From Asaia bogorensis (lineage in GTDB: Bacteria > Pseudomonadota > Alphaproteobacteria > Acetobacterales > Acetobacteraceae), in the NCBI GenBank assembly GCA_943333505.2, contig CALQTN020000033.1, positions 1-49,186 on the forward strand: DNA of 49,186 bases. The letters run 5' to 3'. How positions within the stretch are numbered: position 1 is the stretch's first letter; every line of letters begins with the position of its first letter. The position numbers and the translations under genes were made by a program. The notes under the pieces are model-generated. The model worked only from the letters and a program-made list of their open reading frames with translations. It did not search any database and was not told the DNA's origin. Positions 1-7,958 of the stretch are shown one piece after another.

Positions 1-1
1 C

Positions 2-259
2 AACGTCGCCTCGGGCCGCGCGTACCGGATCGGCGACCTGCTGTTGCGCCTGCGCGACCTTTCGGGCACCAGGTTCGAGATCACCATCGATCCCACCCGC
101 CTGCGCCCAAGTGAAATACCGACCGCAGTTGGCCGCAACGACCGCCTTGTTGACGCTACGGGCTGGGCAGCCAAAAGGTCGATCGACGCGCTATTGTCTG
201 AATTGCTCGGCGCCGCTCGTCGACGTCAGACGCTGGCACTACCCACCAGTCCGCAATAA
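2..259 (+). CDS. NAD-dependent epimerase/dehydratase, C-terminal fragment (GDP-mannose 4,6-dehydratase-like)
   Basis: The frame is open from base 2, so the gene starts before the window and only about 85 C-terminal residues are present. The fragment begins NVASGRAYRIGDLL and continues with a segment containing DPTRLRPSEIP and a final ATGW. This is the usual end of extended short-chain dehydrogenases that act on nucleotide sugars, especially the GDP-mannose 4,6-dehydratase group. In that family this part closes the substrate-binding lobe; the Rossmann fold and the YxxxK active site lie upstream and cannot be checked here. The role is probably in making deoxysugars for surface polysaccharide, but the exact substrate is not decidable. 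The stop is TAA at 257-259. Confidence 0.7.
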   Translation, partial: NVASGRAYRIGDLLLRLRDLSGTRFEITIDPTRLRPSEIPTAVGRNDRLVDATGWAAKRSIDALLSELLGAARRRQTLALPTSPQ

Positions 260-477
260 CGATCAGCGTCATCACCGCATCAGGCTGAGCTTGCGCGGAG
301 TTTATGAAACGCTTCAAACGCTATAGAGTGGGTTCTGTAGGCCGATACAACCCATCGCCATAACGCCGCAACTTGGCGGCCAGCATCGCCAGTGACGGTG
401 AGTATGATTGGGTTCTTGCTGCCTTGAAGTATCGCTCGCAGCCACGTCGCCGCTGGTGGCAGATCTTGTGGCGTTGA
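260..477. other. Intergenic gap, nothing recognised
   Basis: These 218 bases lie between the end of the epimerase fragment and the end of the convergent CDF transporter gene. Short open frames cross it but none has a ribosome binding site or recognisable protein features. No clear hairpin with a T-run was seen. Confidence 0.5.
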
Positions 478-1467
478 TCAGACCACGTGAGCTGGTCGCA
501 GCGCGCAGATTTCCGCCGATGCGGCAGTTTCCACCTGCAACGTCGCGTGATCGATAGCGAATTTTTGCTTCAGGCCCATGACTGCGGCCTGGATCATCGC
601 CTGGTCATTGCCGGTCTCAGCCCGCACCAGATGGGCGGTCAGTGCGATCTGCGTCGTCGACAGTCCCCAGATGTGAAGATCATGCACCTCGATTACATCG
701 GGTAGGCCAGCCAGATACGCCTCGACATCCCGATGGGCGATGCGTGGCGGCACGCCGTCCATCGTCAGATTGATCGCATCGCGCAATGTGCCCCAGGTTC
801 CCAGGATAATCACCGCGACAATCAACAGTGACGCGACTGCATCCAACCACAGCCATCCCGTCAGCAAAATACCACCAGCCGCCACAACCACCCCAAGCGA
901 CACAGCCGCATCTGAAGCCATGTGCAGGAAGGCTGCCCGGATGTTGAGGTCGTCATGTCCGCGGCTGAACAGATACGCGGTGATCCCGTTAATGAAGATC
1001 CCCGCGATACCCACGACAATTACCGTCATGCCGCCCACCGGCCCCGGGTCTTGCAACCGATGCAGCGCCTCAACCGCGATCGCCCCCGCGCCAACCAGCA
1101 GCACCACCGCGTTGATCAGTGCCGCAAGAATGGAACTGCGGCCCCAGCCATAGGTGCGTCGGGCTGACGGCGATTGCTGCCCCAGCCATGCCGCCCCCCA
1201 AGCCAGCAGTAATGCAAGCACGTCGCCGAAATTATGGGCAGCATCAGCCAGCAATGCGACGGAGTTGGCAGCCAGACCATAGGTAACCTGGGCGATGACC
1301 AGCACCAGATTGAGCGCGGTCCCGACCGCAAACGCGGTACCAAAGCTTTTAGGGGTGTGGTCATGCCCATGATGCCCGTGCCCATGATGATCATGCCCAT
1401 GGTGATCGTGACCATGATGATCGTGACCATGATGATCGTGGCCTTCGCCATGCGAGTGGGCGGACAT
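478..1467 (-). CDS. Cation diffusion facilitator (CzcD/ZitB-type zinc/cobalt/cadmium exporter)
   Basis: This 329-residue inner-membrane protein should exchange cytoplasmic divalent metal, typically Zn2+, for protons. Residues 4-37 are a His/Asp/Gly run built from five HDHHG-type pentapeptides, a likely metal-binding arm. Six hydrophobic segments follow. The metal-site residues of the family are visible: D75 with H78 and D82 in the second membrane helix (ADAAHNFGD), and H182 and D186 in the fifth (HMASDAAVS). The C-terminal cytoplasmic domain contains VIEVHDLHIWGLS, as in CzcD and ZitB. An AGGAG ribosome binding site precedes the ATG at 1467 by about nine bases. The gene stands alone and no metal-responsive regulator is adjacent. 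The family call is secure; the preferred metal is inferred. Confidence 0.93.
   Translation of the reverse strand: MSAHSHGEGHDHHGHDHHGHDHHGHDHHGHGHHGHDHTPKSFGTAFAVGTALNLVLVIAQVTYGLAANSVALLADAAHNFGDVLALLLAWGAAWLGQQSPSARRTYGWGRSSILAALINAVVLLVGAGAIAVEALHRLQDPGPVGGMTVIVVGIAGIFINGITAYLFSRGHDDLNIRAAFLHMASDAAVSLGVVVAAGGILLTGWLWLDAVASLLIVAVIILGTWGTLRDAINLTMDGVPPRIAHRDVEAYLAGLPDVIEVHDLHIWGLSTTQIALTAHLVRAETGNDQAMIQAAVMGLKQKFAIDHATLQVETAASAEICALRPAHVV
1366..1440 (-). repeat. Tandem 15-bp repeat encoding HDHHG pentapeptides
   Basis: Five consecutive 15-base units, nearly identical, encode residues 10-34 of the CDF transporter. The fifth unit reads HGHHG. Such a short in-frame repeat can gain or lose units without breaking the frame, so the length of the metal-binding arm may vary between strains. 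Confidence 0.85.
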
Positions 1468-1650
1468 TGGCGGCCTCTCCTGCGTTGCGGCGACCCACCT
1501 AGTTTCGCAGGTCGCGCCAGCTTGGCAAGGTGGATTGGGCTTACCGTCGTCCGCCGTGCTTTGCTGCGTTGAACAATCCCAGAGGAACCTAGAGCGTGAT
1601 GACCGTAGGTGGAATCACACGGAGGTCTGAATCACGCGACCAAACAAAGG

Positions 1651-1696
1651 GTTAGAGCATGGTGACTGCGCCTATCAGCGGTCATCATGCTCTAAC
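1651..1696. repeat. Dispersed dyad repeat, copy A
   Basis: The 5' arm is 1651-1668 and the 3' arm 1679-1696, each 18 bases, pairing throughout with two G.T wobbles around a 10-base loop. There is no T-run, so it is not a standard terminator. The reverse complement of its core recurs at 48880-48911 with one mismatch in 32 bases, which marks it as a dispersed element. It abuts the stop codon of the possible remnant on the minus strand. Confidence 0.7.
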
Positions 1697-1910
1697 GCGC
1701 TGTCTCAGCCGCCCGCGCGGCTATTTCGGCAGCGGCGGGGGCAGCTTTCAGCTGGGCGGCGTCCAGCAGGGCGATATCGCGGCTGGCGTCGGTAGCGTGC
1801 CCTCTCCCCGCATCCGGCACATCGGCCGCAAAACCCTGGCCACGACTGCCGCAGCCCAAGCAGAATAAACCCGATGCGCGACCAGTTCCTGTCTCTCAGT
1901 CAACTCGGGT
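1692..1910 (-). pseudogene. Possible remnant of a paralogue of the 17190-17822 protein
   Basis: On the minus strand one frame reads ARVLRPMCRMRGE, resembling GRVLRPICRMLGV in the uncharacterised protein encoded at 17190-17822. At the base level 1810-1843 and 17403-17436 look about 80% alike by eye. The frame then shifts: an Ala-rich helix ending AAETAR* at 1692 lies in a different frame from the RVLRPMCRM segment. No start codon with a ribosome binding site was found. I read this as a decayed, frameshifted C-terminal fragment, but the match is short and chance is not excluded. Confidence 0.35.
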
Positions 1911-1945
1911 GAAGCGGTCAGCACGCTATTTCTGCTCCACCGCGG

Positions 1946-2815
1946 TTACCGCGCGCGGTAAACCACAAACCCGGCGATCGCATCCATCATCGCCTGCGGT
2001 TCATCCGACCGGATCGAGTGGCTCGAATGCTCAAAAATCCGCAAATCGCTGCCTGGGATCAAGCTGGCGATCTCCTGGGAGAATTCCGTCGCGCAAATCC
2101 AGTCATGCCGTCCGGCCAGGATCAGAGTCGGTGCGGTAATCTGTGCCAGTTCCGGCCGCAAATCGAAGCTTTGCAGGAACCCGCCGGGCTTGAACGCCAT
2201 GCACAACGCCTCGGGGGATACGATCCCGCGGGCACGTCCGGCGCCGGCCGCCTTCGGATCGAAGCGATGGGCATATTCCGGCCCCATCACCCGATAATAG
2301 TTGAGCACCTTGTCCTCGGTATCCAGCTCACCCCCCCAAAGCTGGTCGCAAACCGCCTGCATCTCGGGCGTGCCGCGCTCGGCGATAATCTGGCGGGCGC
2401 GGGCATTGAAGCCGGAATGCGCCGCGGTCACGATCAGCACCAGATGCGACACCGCATCGGGGTAGCGCGCCGCATGCGCCATCGCCACCATGCCACCATA
2501 GGACGTGCCAACCGATACGATCGGCCCGCAGCCCAGATGGACCCGCAGCGCCTCCATATCCTCGACATTCTGATCCAGCGTGTAGCTCTCGGGATTGCCA
2601 CGCGCCGACCGTCCCTGGCCGCGATGGTCGAAATAAACCAGCTGCATCCGCTCAGCCAATGGGGAAAACCCCGGCTTGAACCCGCTATGATCGCCCCCCG
2701 GCCCGCCATGAATGATGAAAGCCGGCGGCTTCTCCCGCATCCGTTCGCCATCCGGCACCAGGCCGGCACCCTCGATGTCAAAGTAGATCTCGGTGTCGCG
2801 GATTTTGGCGCGCAT
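1946..2815 (-). CDS. Alpha/beta-fold hydrolase, proline iminopeptidase-like
   Basis: This is a 289-residue cytoplasmic hydrolase. The HGGPGG oxyanion motif near residue 40, DHRGQGRS, and the nucleophile elbow GTSYGG are typical of the proline iminopeptidase branch of the alpha/beta hydrolases. The acid is probably the Asp of GRHDWI and the base the His of HSSHSIRSDEP. That branch includes N-terminal proline peptidases, but also many amide and ester hydrolases with unknown substrates, so substrate is left open. I chose the ATG at 2815 (MRAKIRDTEIYFD) because the longer frame to 2926 would translate the intergenic palindrome. It is divergent from the isobutyryl-CoA dehydrogenase gene across a large nested palindrome. 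Confidence 0.85.
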   Translation of the reverse strand: MRAKIRDTEIYFDIEGAGLVPDGERMREKPPAFIIHGGPGGDHSGFKPGFSPLAERMQLVYFDHRGQGRSARGNPESYTLDQNVEDMEALRVHLGCGPIVSVGTSYGGMVAMAHAARYPDAVSHLVLIVTAAHSGFNARARQIIAERGTPEMQAVCDQLWGGELDTEDKVLNYYRVMGPEYAHRFDPKAAGAGRARGIVSPEALCMAFKPGGFLQSFDLRPELAQITAPTLILAGRHDWICATEFSQEIASLIPGSDLRIFEHSSHSIRSDEPQAMMDAIAGFVVYRAR

Positions 2816-2885
2816 TTTCTGGGCCTTCTGGCTGAGTGGGGATTGGGGTATACCGCGCTCAGGTGCTAACCAGGAAGGCTGACGG

Positions 2886-3057
2886 CAGGGAAGGAAGTAC
2901 TTCTTTTTGTGAACAAAAAGAAGCAAAAAAACTTTTTGATAATGTGTTGCCGTTGGCGTGCGAACCCTCCTCGGTCCCCCGCCAACGGCAACAAAGTGAG
3001 GAAGTTTTTTTGGTTCTTTTTGTTCACAAAAAGAACATCTTACTTTCTTGCCTCCCA
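2886..3057. repeat. Large nested palindromic element
   Basis: This element has two oppositely oriented copies of an AT-rich block, at 2886-2939 and 3000-3057. Each contains its own palindrome: TTCTTTTTGT-GA-ACAAAAAGAA at 2901-2922 and an 11-base-arm version at 3013-3036. Between them is a perfect 13-base-arm hairpin, GTTGCCGTTGGCG at 2946-2958 with its complement at 2980-2992. The whole is symmetric about 2969. It occupies the divergent gap between the hydrolase and the valine/leucine operon, so both promoters must lie in or next to it. Partial copies of the block occur at several other gene ends in the window. Confidence 0.8.
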
Positions 3058-3075
3058 GCGGAGAAAGCCGGCCAG

Positions 3076-4218
3076 ATGAATTTCGACCTTACCGAAGACC
3101 AGATCGCCTTCCAGGACACAGCGCGCCAATTCGCCCGCGACGTGCTGTTGCCGGGTGCCGCGCGCTGGGACCGCGACCGCCATTTCCCCGCCGAGGAACT
3201 GCGCCAGGCCTGCGCGCTGGGCTTTGGCGGCATTTACGTCGATGAAGCCCATGGCGGCGCCGGGCTGTCGCGTCTCGATGCGGCGCTGATCTTCGAGGAA
3301 CTCGCCGCGGCCGATCCGTCCACCACAGGCTTTCTCACCATCCACAACATGGTCGCCGGCATGATCGCCCGCTTTGGCGATGATGCGCAGCGCGTGAAAT
3401 ATCTGCCCGACATCCTCAGCGGTGCGAAATTCGTGTCGTATTGCCTGACCGAACCGGGCTCGGGCTCGGACGCGGCAGCCTTGAAAACCCGCGCGGTGGC
3501 CGATGGCGCCAACTACCGGATCAGCGGCAGCAAGGCGTTCATCTCCGGCGGTGGCGTCACCGATCTTTACGTCACCATGCTGCGTACCGGCGATGATGGG
3601 GCGCGGGGGATTTCCTGCGTGGTGGTCGAAAACGACACGCCCGGCCTCAGCTTCGGCAAACCGGAAAGCAAGATGGGCTGGAACAGCCAGCCTACAGCGC
3701 AGGTCACTTTCGACAATTGCGTGGTCCCGCAGGAAAACCGGCTGGGCCGTGAGGGCGAGGGCTTTCGCTTTGCCATGATGGGCCTGGATGGCGGGCGCAT
3801 CAACATCGCTGCCTGCTCGCTCGGCGGCGCGCGGGCCTGTCTCGAAACCGCCTTGGCCTATGTTGGACAGCGTCGCGCTTTCGGCAAACCGATTGCCGAA
3901 TTCCAGGCCTTGCAGTTCAAGCTCGCCGACATGGCGACCGAACTCGAAGCCGCGCGCCTGATGGTGCATCGCGCCGCGGTGGCGTTGGACCAGAAGGCCG
4001 CCGATGCCACGATGCGCTGCGCGATGGCCAAGCGGTATGCAACCGATGTGTGCTTCCGCATTGTTGATGAGGCCCTGCAACTGCACGGCGGCTACGGCTA
4101 CATCCAGGATTACGGCATCGAGCGCTATCTGCGCGATTTGCGGGTGCACCGGATTCTCGAAGGTACTAACGAAATCATGCGGGTGATCATCGCCCGCAAA
4201 TTGCTGGAGGCAGCATGA
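3076..4218 (+). CDS. Isobutyryl-CoA dehydrogenase (acyl-CoA dehydrogenase family)
   Basis: This 380-residue FAD flavoenzyme should oxidise isobutyryl-CoA to methacrylyl-CoA in valine breakdown, passing electrons to ETF. It has the three-domain acyl-CoA dehydrogenase layout, with YCLTEPGSGSDAA in the middle domain and LHGGYGYIQDYGIERY near the end. The catalytic base is E362 of LEGTNEIMR, the position used by isobutyryl-CoA and short-chain dehydrogenases but not by isovaleryl-CoA dehydrogenase. The ATG at 3076 (MNFDLTEDQIAFQ) matches the normal N-terminus; upstream in-frame codons translate the palindrome and were rejected. Its stop overlaps the start of the 3-hydroxyisobutyrate dehydrogenase gene, which strongly supports the valine assignment over general short-chain oxidation. 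Confidence 0.88.
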   Translation: MNFDLTEDQIAFQDTARQFARDVLLPGAARWDRDRHFPAEELRQACALGFGGIYVDEAHGGAGLSRLDAALIFEELAAADPSTTGFLTIHNMVAGMIARFGDDAQRVKYLPDILSGAKFVSYCLTEPGSGSDAAALKTRAVADGANYRISGSKAFISGGGVTDLYVTMLRTGDDGARGISCVVVENDTPGLSFGKPESKMGWNSQPTAQVTFDNCVVPQENRLGREGEGFRFAMMGLDGGRINIAACSLGGARACLETALAYVGQRRAFGKPIAEFQALQFKLADMATELEAARLMVHRAAVALDQKAADATMRCAMAKRYATDVCFRIVDEALQLHGGYGYIQDYGIERYLRDLRVHRILEGTNEIMRVIIARKLLEAA

Positions 4219-5105
4219 ACATCGCTCTTATCGGTCTCGGAAACATGGGCTTGCCGATGGCGGCCAATTTGCTGAAGGCGGGGCATTCGGTCGCAGGTTT
4301 TGATCTGGCCGCGGCCAATCTGGCCGCCCATGTCGCCAATGGCGGGCGGGCGGCGACATCGGTCGCCGATGCGGTCGCCGGCGCGGACGCCGTGGTGACC
4401 ATGCTGCCAGCCGGCAGGCATGTCGCATCGGTCTATGCGGAAATCCTGGCGAGCGTCGGTGCCGCGCGCCCGTTGCTAGTCGATAGTTCCACCATCGATG
4501 TCGCGACCGCGCGCGATGTCGCGGCCAAGGCGGCTTCGGCCGGCATGGAAATGCTCGACGCGCCGGTTTCCGGCGGGGTTGGTGGCGCGGTTGCCGGCAC
4601 GCTCACTTTCATGTGCGGTGGCACCGAAGTCGGTTTCGCGGCCGCGCAAGCTTTGCTGAAGGACATGGGCCGCAACATCATCCATGCTGGGGCGGCCGGT
4701 GCCGGGCAGGCGGCGAAGGCCTGCAATAACATGATGCTGGCCATTTCGATGATCGGCGTTGCCGAGGGCTTCGTGCTGGCTGACAAGCTCGGTCTCGACC
4801 GGCAGAAGCTGTTCGACATCACCTCGACCGCAACCGCGCAAAGCTGGGCGTTGACCTCGTATTGCCCGGCGCCGGGGCCAGTGCCGTCAGCGCCGTCCAA
4901 CCGCGACTATGCCCCCGGTTTTGCGTCGGCATTGATGCTGAAGGATTTGGGCCTGGCCCAGGAGGCTGCCCAGCAAGCCGGTGCGGCCACGCCGATGGGC
5001 GCCCACGCGCTGGCGATCTATCAGGCGCTGAACGATGCCGGCGAAGGTGGCAGTGATTTTTCCGTGGTGTTCCGCTACCTCGCGGCCATGCAGCGGGGGG
5101 CGTGA
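4215..5105 (+). CDS. mmsB: 3-hydroxyisobutyrate dehydrogenase
   Basis: This 296-residue protein oxidises 3-hydroxyisobutyrate to methylmalonate semialdehyde with NAD+. The N-terminus carries the Rossmann motif GLGNMGLPMA, followed by the substrate-binding DAPVSGGVGGA and the catalytic lysine K168 in GQAAKACNN, all characteristic of the beta-hydroxyacid dehydrogenase family. Length is normal. The ATG overlaps the preceding TGA, so it is translationally coupled to isobutyryl-CoA dehydrogenase. Methylmalonate semialdehyde dehydrogenase (mmsA) and 3-hydroxyisobutyryl-CoA hydrolase, needed to complete the valine route, are not in this window. Confidence 0.9.
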   Translation: MNIALIGLGNMGLPMAANLLKAGHSVAGFDLAAANLAAHVANGGRAATSVADAVAGADAVVTMLPAGRHVASVYAEILASVGAARPLLVDSSTIDVATARDVAAKAASAGMEMLDAPVSGGVGGAVAGTLTFMCGGTEVGFAAAQALLKDMGRNIIHAGAAGAGQAAKACNNMMLAISMIGVAEGFVLADKLGLDRQKLFDITSTATAQSWALTSYCPAPGPVPSAPSNRDYAPGFASALMLKDLGLAQEAAQQAGAATPMGAHALAIYQALNDAGEGGSDFSVVFRYLAAMQRGA

Positions 5106-5106
5106 C

Positions 5107-6789
5107 ATGACCACGGCGGTGCTCAAGGCGGCGCGCGACTTCATGGTGGCGAACCGCACCGACTACACCAAAGCCTATGCCGAGTTCCGCTGGCCGGTGC
5201 TGGATAAGTTCAACTGGGCACTGGATTGGTTCGACGCGGAACTGGCGCAGGGGGCAAGTGCGGACCGCACCGCTTTGTGGATCACCGGGGCAGGGGCGGC
5301 GAAACTCACCTTCGCCGAACTCTCCGAACGATCGAACCGCGTCGCTAACGGGTTGCGCGCGATGGGTGTGCGGCGCGGCGATCGCATCCTGGTCATGCTC
5401 GGCAACATCGCACCGTTATGGGAAGTGATGCTGGCGGCAATGAAGCTCGGCTGCGTCGTGGTGCCCGCCACCACCCTGATCACCGCCGAAGATCTCGCCG
5501 AACGGGTCGCCCGCGCCCGTGGCCGCTTTGTGGTGCTGGCCGCCGATGATGCCAGCAAGCTCGCCAGCCTCGATGCCTCAGTGCCGCGCATTACCGTCGG
5601 CGGCGCCCCGGATGGTTGCGTCGATTACGCCAGCCTGCTGACCGCATCACCGGTGTTTGCCCCGGACGGCGAAACCAACGCCGACGACCCGATGCTGGTC
5701 TATTTCACCTCTGGCACAACTGCCCGGCCCAAGCTGGTGCTGCATAGCCACAAGACCTATGCGCTCGGGCATCTGACCTCGATGTACTGGCTCGGGCTGA
5801 TGCCCGGTGACATCCACCATGCCATTGCCGGCGCTGGTTGGGCCAAGCACGCCTGGAGCTGCTTTTTCGCACCGTGGATGGCCGGCGCCACCGTGTTCAT
5901 CGCCAACCAGCCGCGCTTCGATGCGCCGGCTTTGTTGCAAATCCTGGCCGACTGCAAAGTGACCTCGCTCTGCGCGCCGCCAACCGCATGGCGGGTCTTC
6001 GTGCAGCAGGATTTGCGATCGTTCAAGATCTCGCTGCGCGAATTGCTCTCCGCTGGTGAGCCGCTGAACCCCGAAGTGATCGACCAGGTGCAAGCCGCCT
6101 GGGGCATCACCATCCGCGATGGCTACGGCCAGACCGAAACCACCTTGCAGATCGCCAACCCGCCCGGCCAGAAAATCAAGCCGGGATCGATGGGCCTGCC
6201 AATGCCCGGCTATCATTTCCGCTTGCTGGATGCCGAAGACCACGATGCCCAGGAAGGCGCATTGTGCCTGCCGCTCGGCGCCGATCGCCCGGCCGGCCTC
6301 ATGCGCGGCTACCAGCGCGATGACGGCACGATCGAACCGGTGGAGGGCGAGGTCTATCGCACCGGCGACGTCGCCAATCGCGATGAAGACGGCTATTTCA
6401 CCTATGTCGGCCGCGCCGATGACGTGTTCAAATCATCGGATTATCGGATTTCGCCGTTCGAGTTGGAAAGCGTGCTGATCGAACACCCGATGGTCGCCGA
6501 AGCTGCCGTCGTGCCGGTGCCGGATGCACGCCGGCTTTATATCCCGAAAGCCTATATCGTGCTGGCCGGTGGGGCCAACGGCTCGCCGGAAACCGCGCTC
6601 TCGATCTTTCAGCATCTGAAGGCGCGCCTTGCCCCCTATAAGCGTATCCGCCGCTTGGAATTTTCCGACTTGCCCAAAACCATCAGCGGCAAAATCCGCC
6701 GGGTCGAACTGCGCCAGGCTGAGGCTGCCCGCACCGACCGCGCCCCGGGCGAGTTCCGCGAGGAAGATTTCCCGGAGTTGGCACGATGA
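5107..6789 (+). CDS. AMP-dependent acyl-CoA synthetase
   Basis: This 560-residue ligase activates a carboxylic acid to its CoA thioester through an acyl-AMP intermediate. Visible ANL-family motifs are the P-loop-like [13 protein letters not shown], the A5 motif DGYGQTET, the A7/A8 region [15 protein letters not shown] and [14 protein letters not shown], and the A10 motif [10 protein letters not shown] with the catalytic lysine. The closest flavour is the medium-chain ACSM/acetyl-CoA synthetase group. The ATG at 5107 lies one base after the mmsB stop, and the gene's own stop overlaps the next start, so it is an integral member of the operon. Position between valine and leucine genes suggests isobutyrate, isovalerate or a related branched acid as substrate; this is inference only. 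Confidence 0.85.
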   Translation: MTTAVLKAARDFMVANRTDYTKAYAEFRWPVLDKFNWALDWFDAELAQGASADRTALWITGAGAAKLTFAELSERSNRVANGLRAMGVRRGDRILVMLGNIAPLWEVMLAAMKLGCVVVPATTLITAEDLAERVARARGRFVVLAADDASKLASLDASVPRITVGGAPDGCVDYASLLTASPVFAPDGETNADDPMLVYFTSGTTARPKLVLHSHKTYALGHLTSMYWLGLMPGDIHHAIAGAGWAKHAWSCFFAPWMAGATVFIANQPRFDAPALLQILADCKVTSLCAPPTAWRVFVQQDLRSFKISLRELLSAGEPLNPEVIDQVQAAWGITIRDGYGQTETTLQIANPPGQKIKPGSMGLPMPGYHFRLLDAEDHDAQEGALCLPLGADRPAGLMRGYQRDDGTIEPVEGEVYRTGDVANRDEDGYFTYVGRADDVFKSSDYRISPFELESVLIEHPMVAEAAVVPVPDARRLYIPKAYIVLAGGANGSPETALSIFQHLKARLAPYKRIRRLEFSDLPKTISGKIRRVELRQAEAARTDRAPGEFREEDFPELAR

Positions 6790-7958
6790 GCGCGAATACC
6801 GATTACGGACTGGACTTCGAACTCGGCGAGGAAATCGATGCGCTGCGCGACACCGTGCGCCGCTTCGCCGATGCCGAAATTGCCCCGCGTGCGGCTGCGA
6901 TCGACAAGGACAATGATTTCCCCGCCGATCTGTGGCGCAAGATGGGCGATATCGGCCTGCTCGGCCTGACGGTGGAAGACGAATTCGGCGGCGCCGGCAT
7001 GGGCTACCTCGCCCATTGCATCGCCATGGAAGAAATCAGCCGCGCTAGCGCATCCGTTGGCCTGAGCTACGGCGCGCACTCCAATCTGTGCGTGAACCAG
7101 ATCCGCCGCAACGGCTCTGTCGTGCAGAAGCGAAAATATCTCCCCGGGCTGATCAGTGGTGAAAGCGTCGGTGCGCTGGCGATGAGCGAGCCGGGGGCGG
7201 GGTCGGACGTCGTATCAATGCGTCTGCGCGCCGATCGCCACGGCGATCACTACGTGCTCAACGGCACCAAGATGTGGATCACCAACGGCCCCGATGCTGA
7301 TGTTGTGGTGGTCTACGCCAAGACCCAACCCGATGCCGGCGCGCGCGGGATCACCGCGTTCCTGATCGAAAAATCCATGCCGGGATTTTCCTGCGCGCCA
7401 AAGCTCGACAAGCTCGGCATGCGCGGCTCCAACACCGGGGAACTGGTGTTCCAGGATTGCGTCGTGCCGGCCGAGAACGTCATGGGCCCGCTCGATGGCG
7501 GCGTCACAGTGCTGATGTCGGGCCTGGATTACGAACGCGCGGTGCTGTCCGGCGGCCCGCTTGGCATCATGCAGGCCTGTATGGATGTGGCACTGCCGTA
7601 TGTGCACGAGCGTAAGCAGTTCGGCCAACCGATCGGCGAGTTCCAGTTGATGCAAGGCAAGCTTGCCGACATGTACACGGTGATGAACGCCGCCCGCGCC
7701 TATGTCTACGCGGTCAACCGGTCCTGCGATCGCGGCCGCACCACCCGCAAGGACGCCGCCGGGGCGATCCTGTACGCCGCCGAGAAAGCCACCTGGATGG
7801 CGCTCGAAGCAATCCAAATCCTCGGCGGCAACGGCTATATCAACGACTACCCGACCGGGCGCTTGTTACGCGATGCGAAGCTCTATGAAATCGGCGCCGG
7901 CACCTCGGAAATCCGCCGCATGCTGATCGGGCGTGAATTATTCAAGGAAACCGCCTGA
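6786..7958 (+). CDS. liuA: Isovaleryl-CoA dehydrogenase
   Basis: This 390-residue acyl-CoA dehydrogenase converts isovaleryl-CoA to 3-methylcrotonyl-CoA in leucine catabolism. Two residues separate it from its relatives. The usual C-terminal catalytic Glu is replaced by A371 in the motif GAGTSEIRR, and a Glu appears instead at E250 in [15 protein letters not shown]. This swap is the hallmark of isovaleryl-CoA dehydrogenases. Other family signatures are [14 protein letters not shown] and [15 protein letters not shown]. It overlaps the acyl-CoA synthetase stop by four bases and its TGA shares a base with the start of the carboxylase beta gene. The downstream methylcrotonyl-CoA carboxylase confirms the assignment. 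Confidence 0.93.
   Translation: MSANTDYGLDFELGEEIDALRDTVRRFADAEIAPRAAAIDKDNDFPADLWRKMGDIGLLGLTVEDEFGGAGMGYLAHCIAMEEISRASASVGLSYGAHSNLCVNQIRRNGSVVQKRKYLPGLISGESVGALAMSEPGAGSDVVSMRLRADRHGDHYVLNGTKMWITNGPDADVVVVYAKTQPDAGARGITAFLIEKSMPGFSCAPKLDKLGMRGSNTGELVFQDCVVPAENVMGPLDGGVTVLMSGLDYERAVLSGGPLGIMQACMDVALPYVHERKQFGQPIGEFQLMQGKLADMYTVMNAARAYVYAVNRSCDRGRTTRKDAAGAILYAAEKATWMALEAIQILGGNGYINDYPTGRLLRDAKLYEIGAGTSEIRRMLIGRELFKETA

Larger units (their letters stand above)
1468..1945. other. 478-bp repeat-bearing intergenic region
   Basis: Between the CDF gene start and the end of the hydrolase gene there is no convincing intact gene. It holds a pair of matching 7-base arms (GCGTGAT at 1594-1600, ATCACGC at 1631-1637), an 18-base-arm dyad at 1651-1696, and a possible gene remnant on the minus strand at 1692-1910. 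These are listed separately. Confidence 0.6.

Noticed and set aside
1651-1696. Dyad as an intrinsic terminator
   Set aside because: There is no T-run after either arm, and the core recurs elsewhere as a dispersed repeat.
2836-3075. N-terminal extension of isobutyryl-CoA dehydrogenase
   Set aside because: The extra 80 codons translate the nested palindrome and have no family counterpart; MNFDLTEDQ is the normal start.
3040-4149. 369-residue minus-strand open frame over isobutyryl-CoA dehydrogenase
   Set aside because: It is an antisense shadow of a well-supported gene with no ribosome binding site or motifs.
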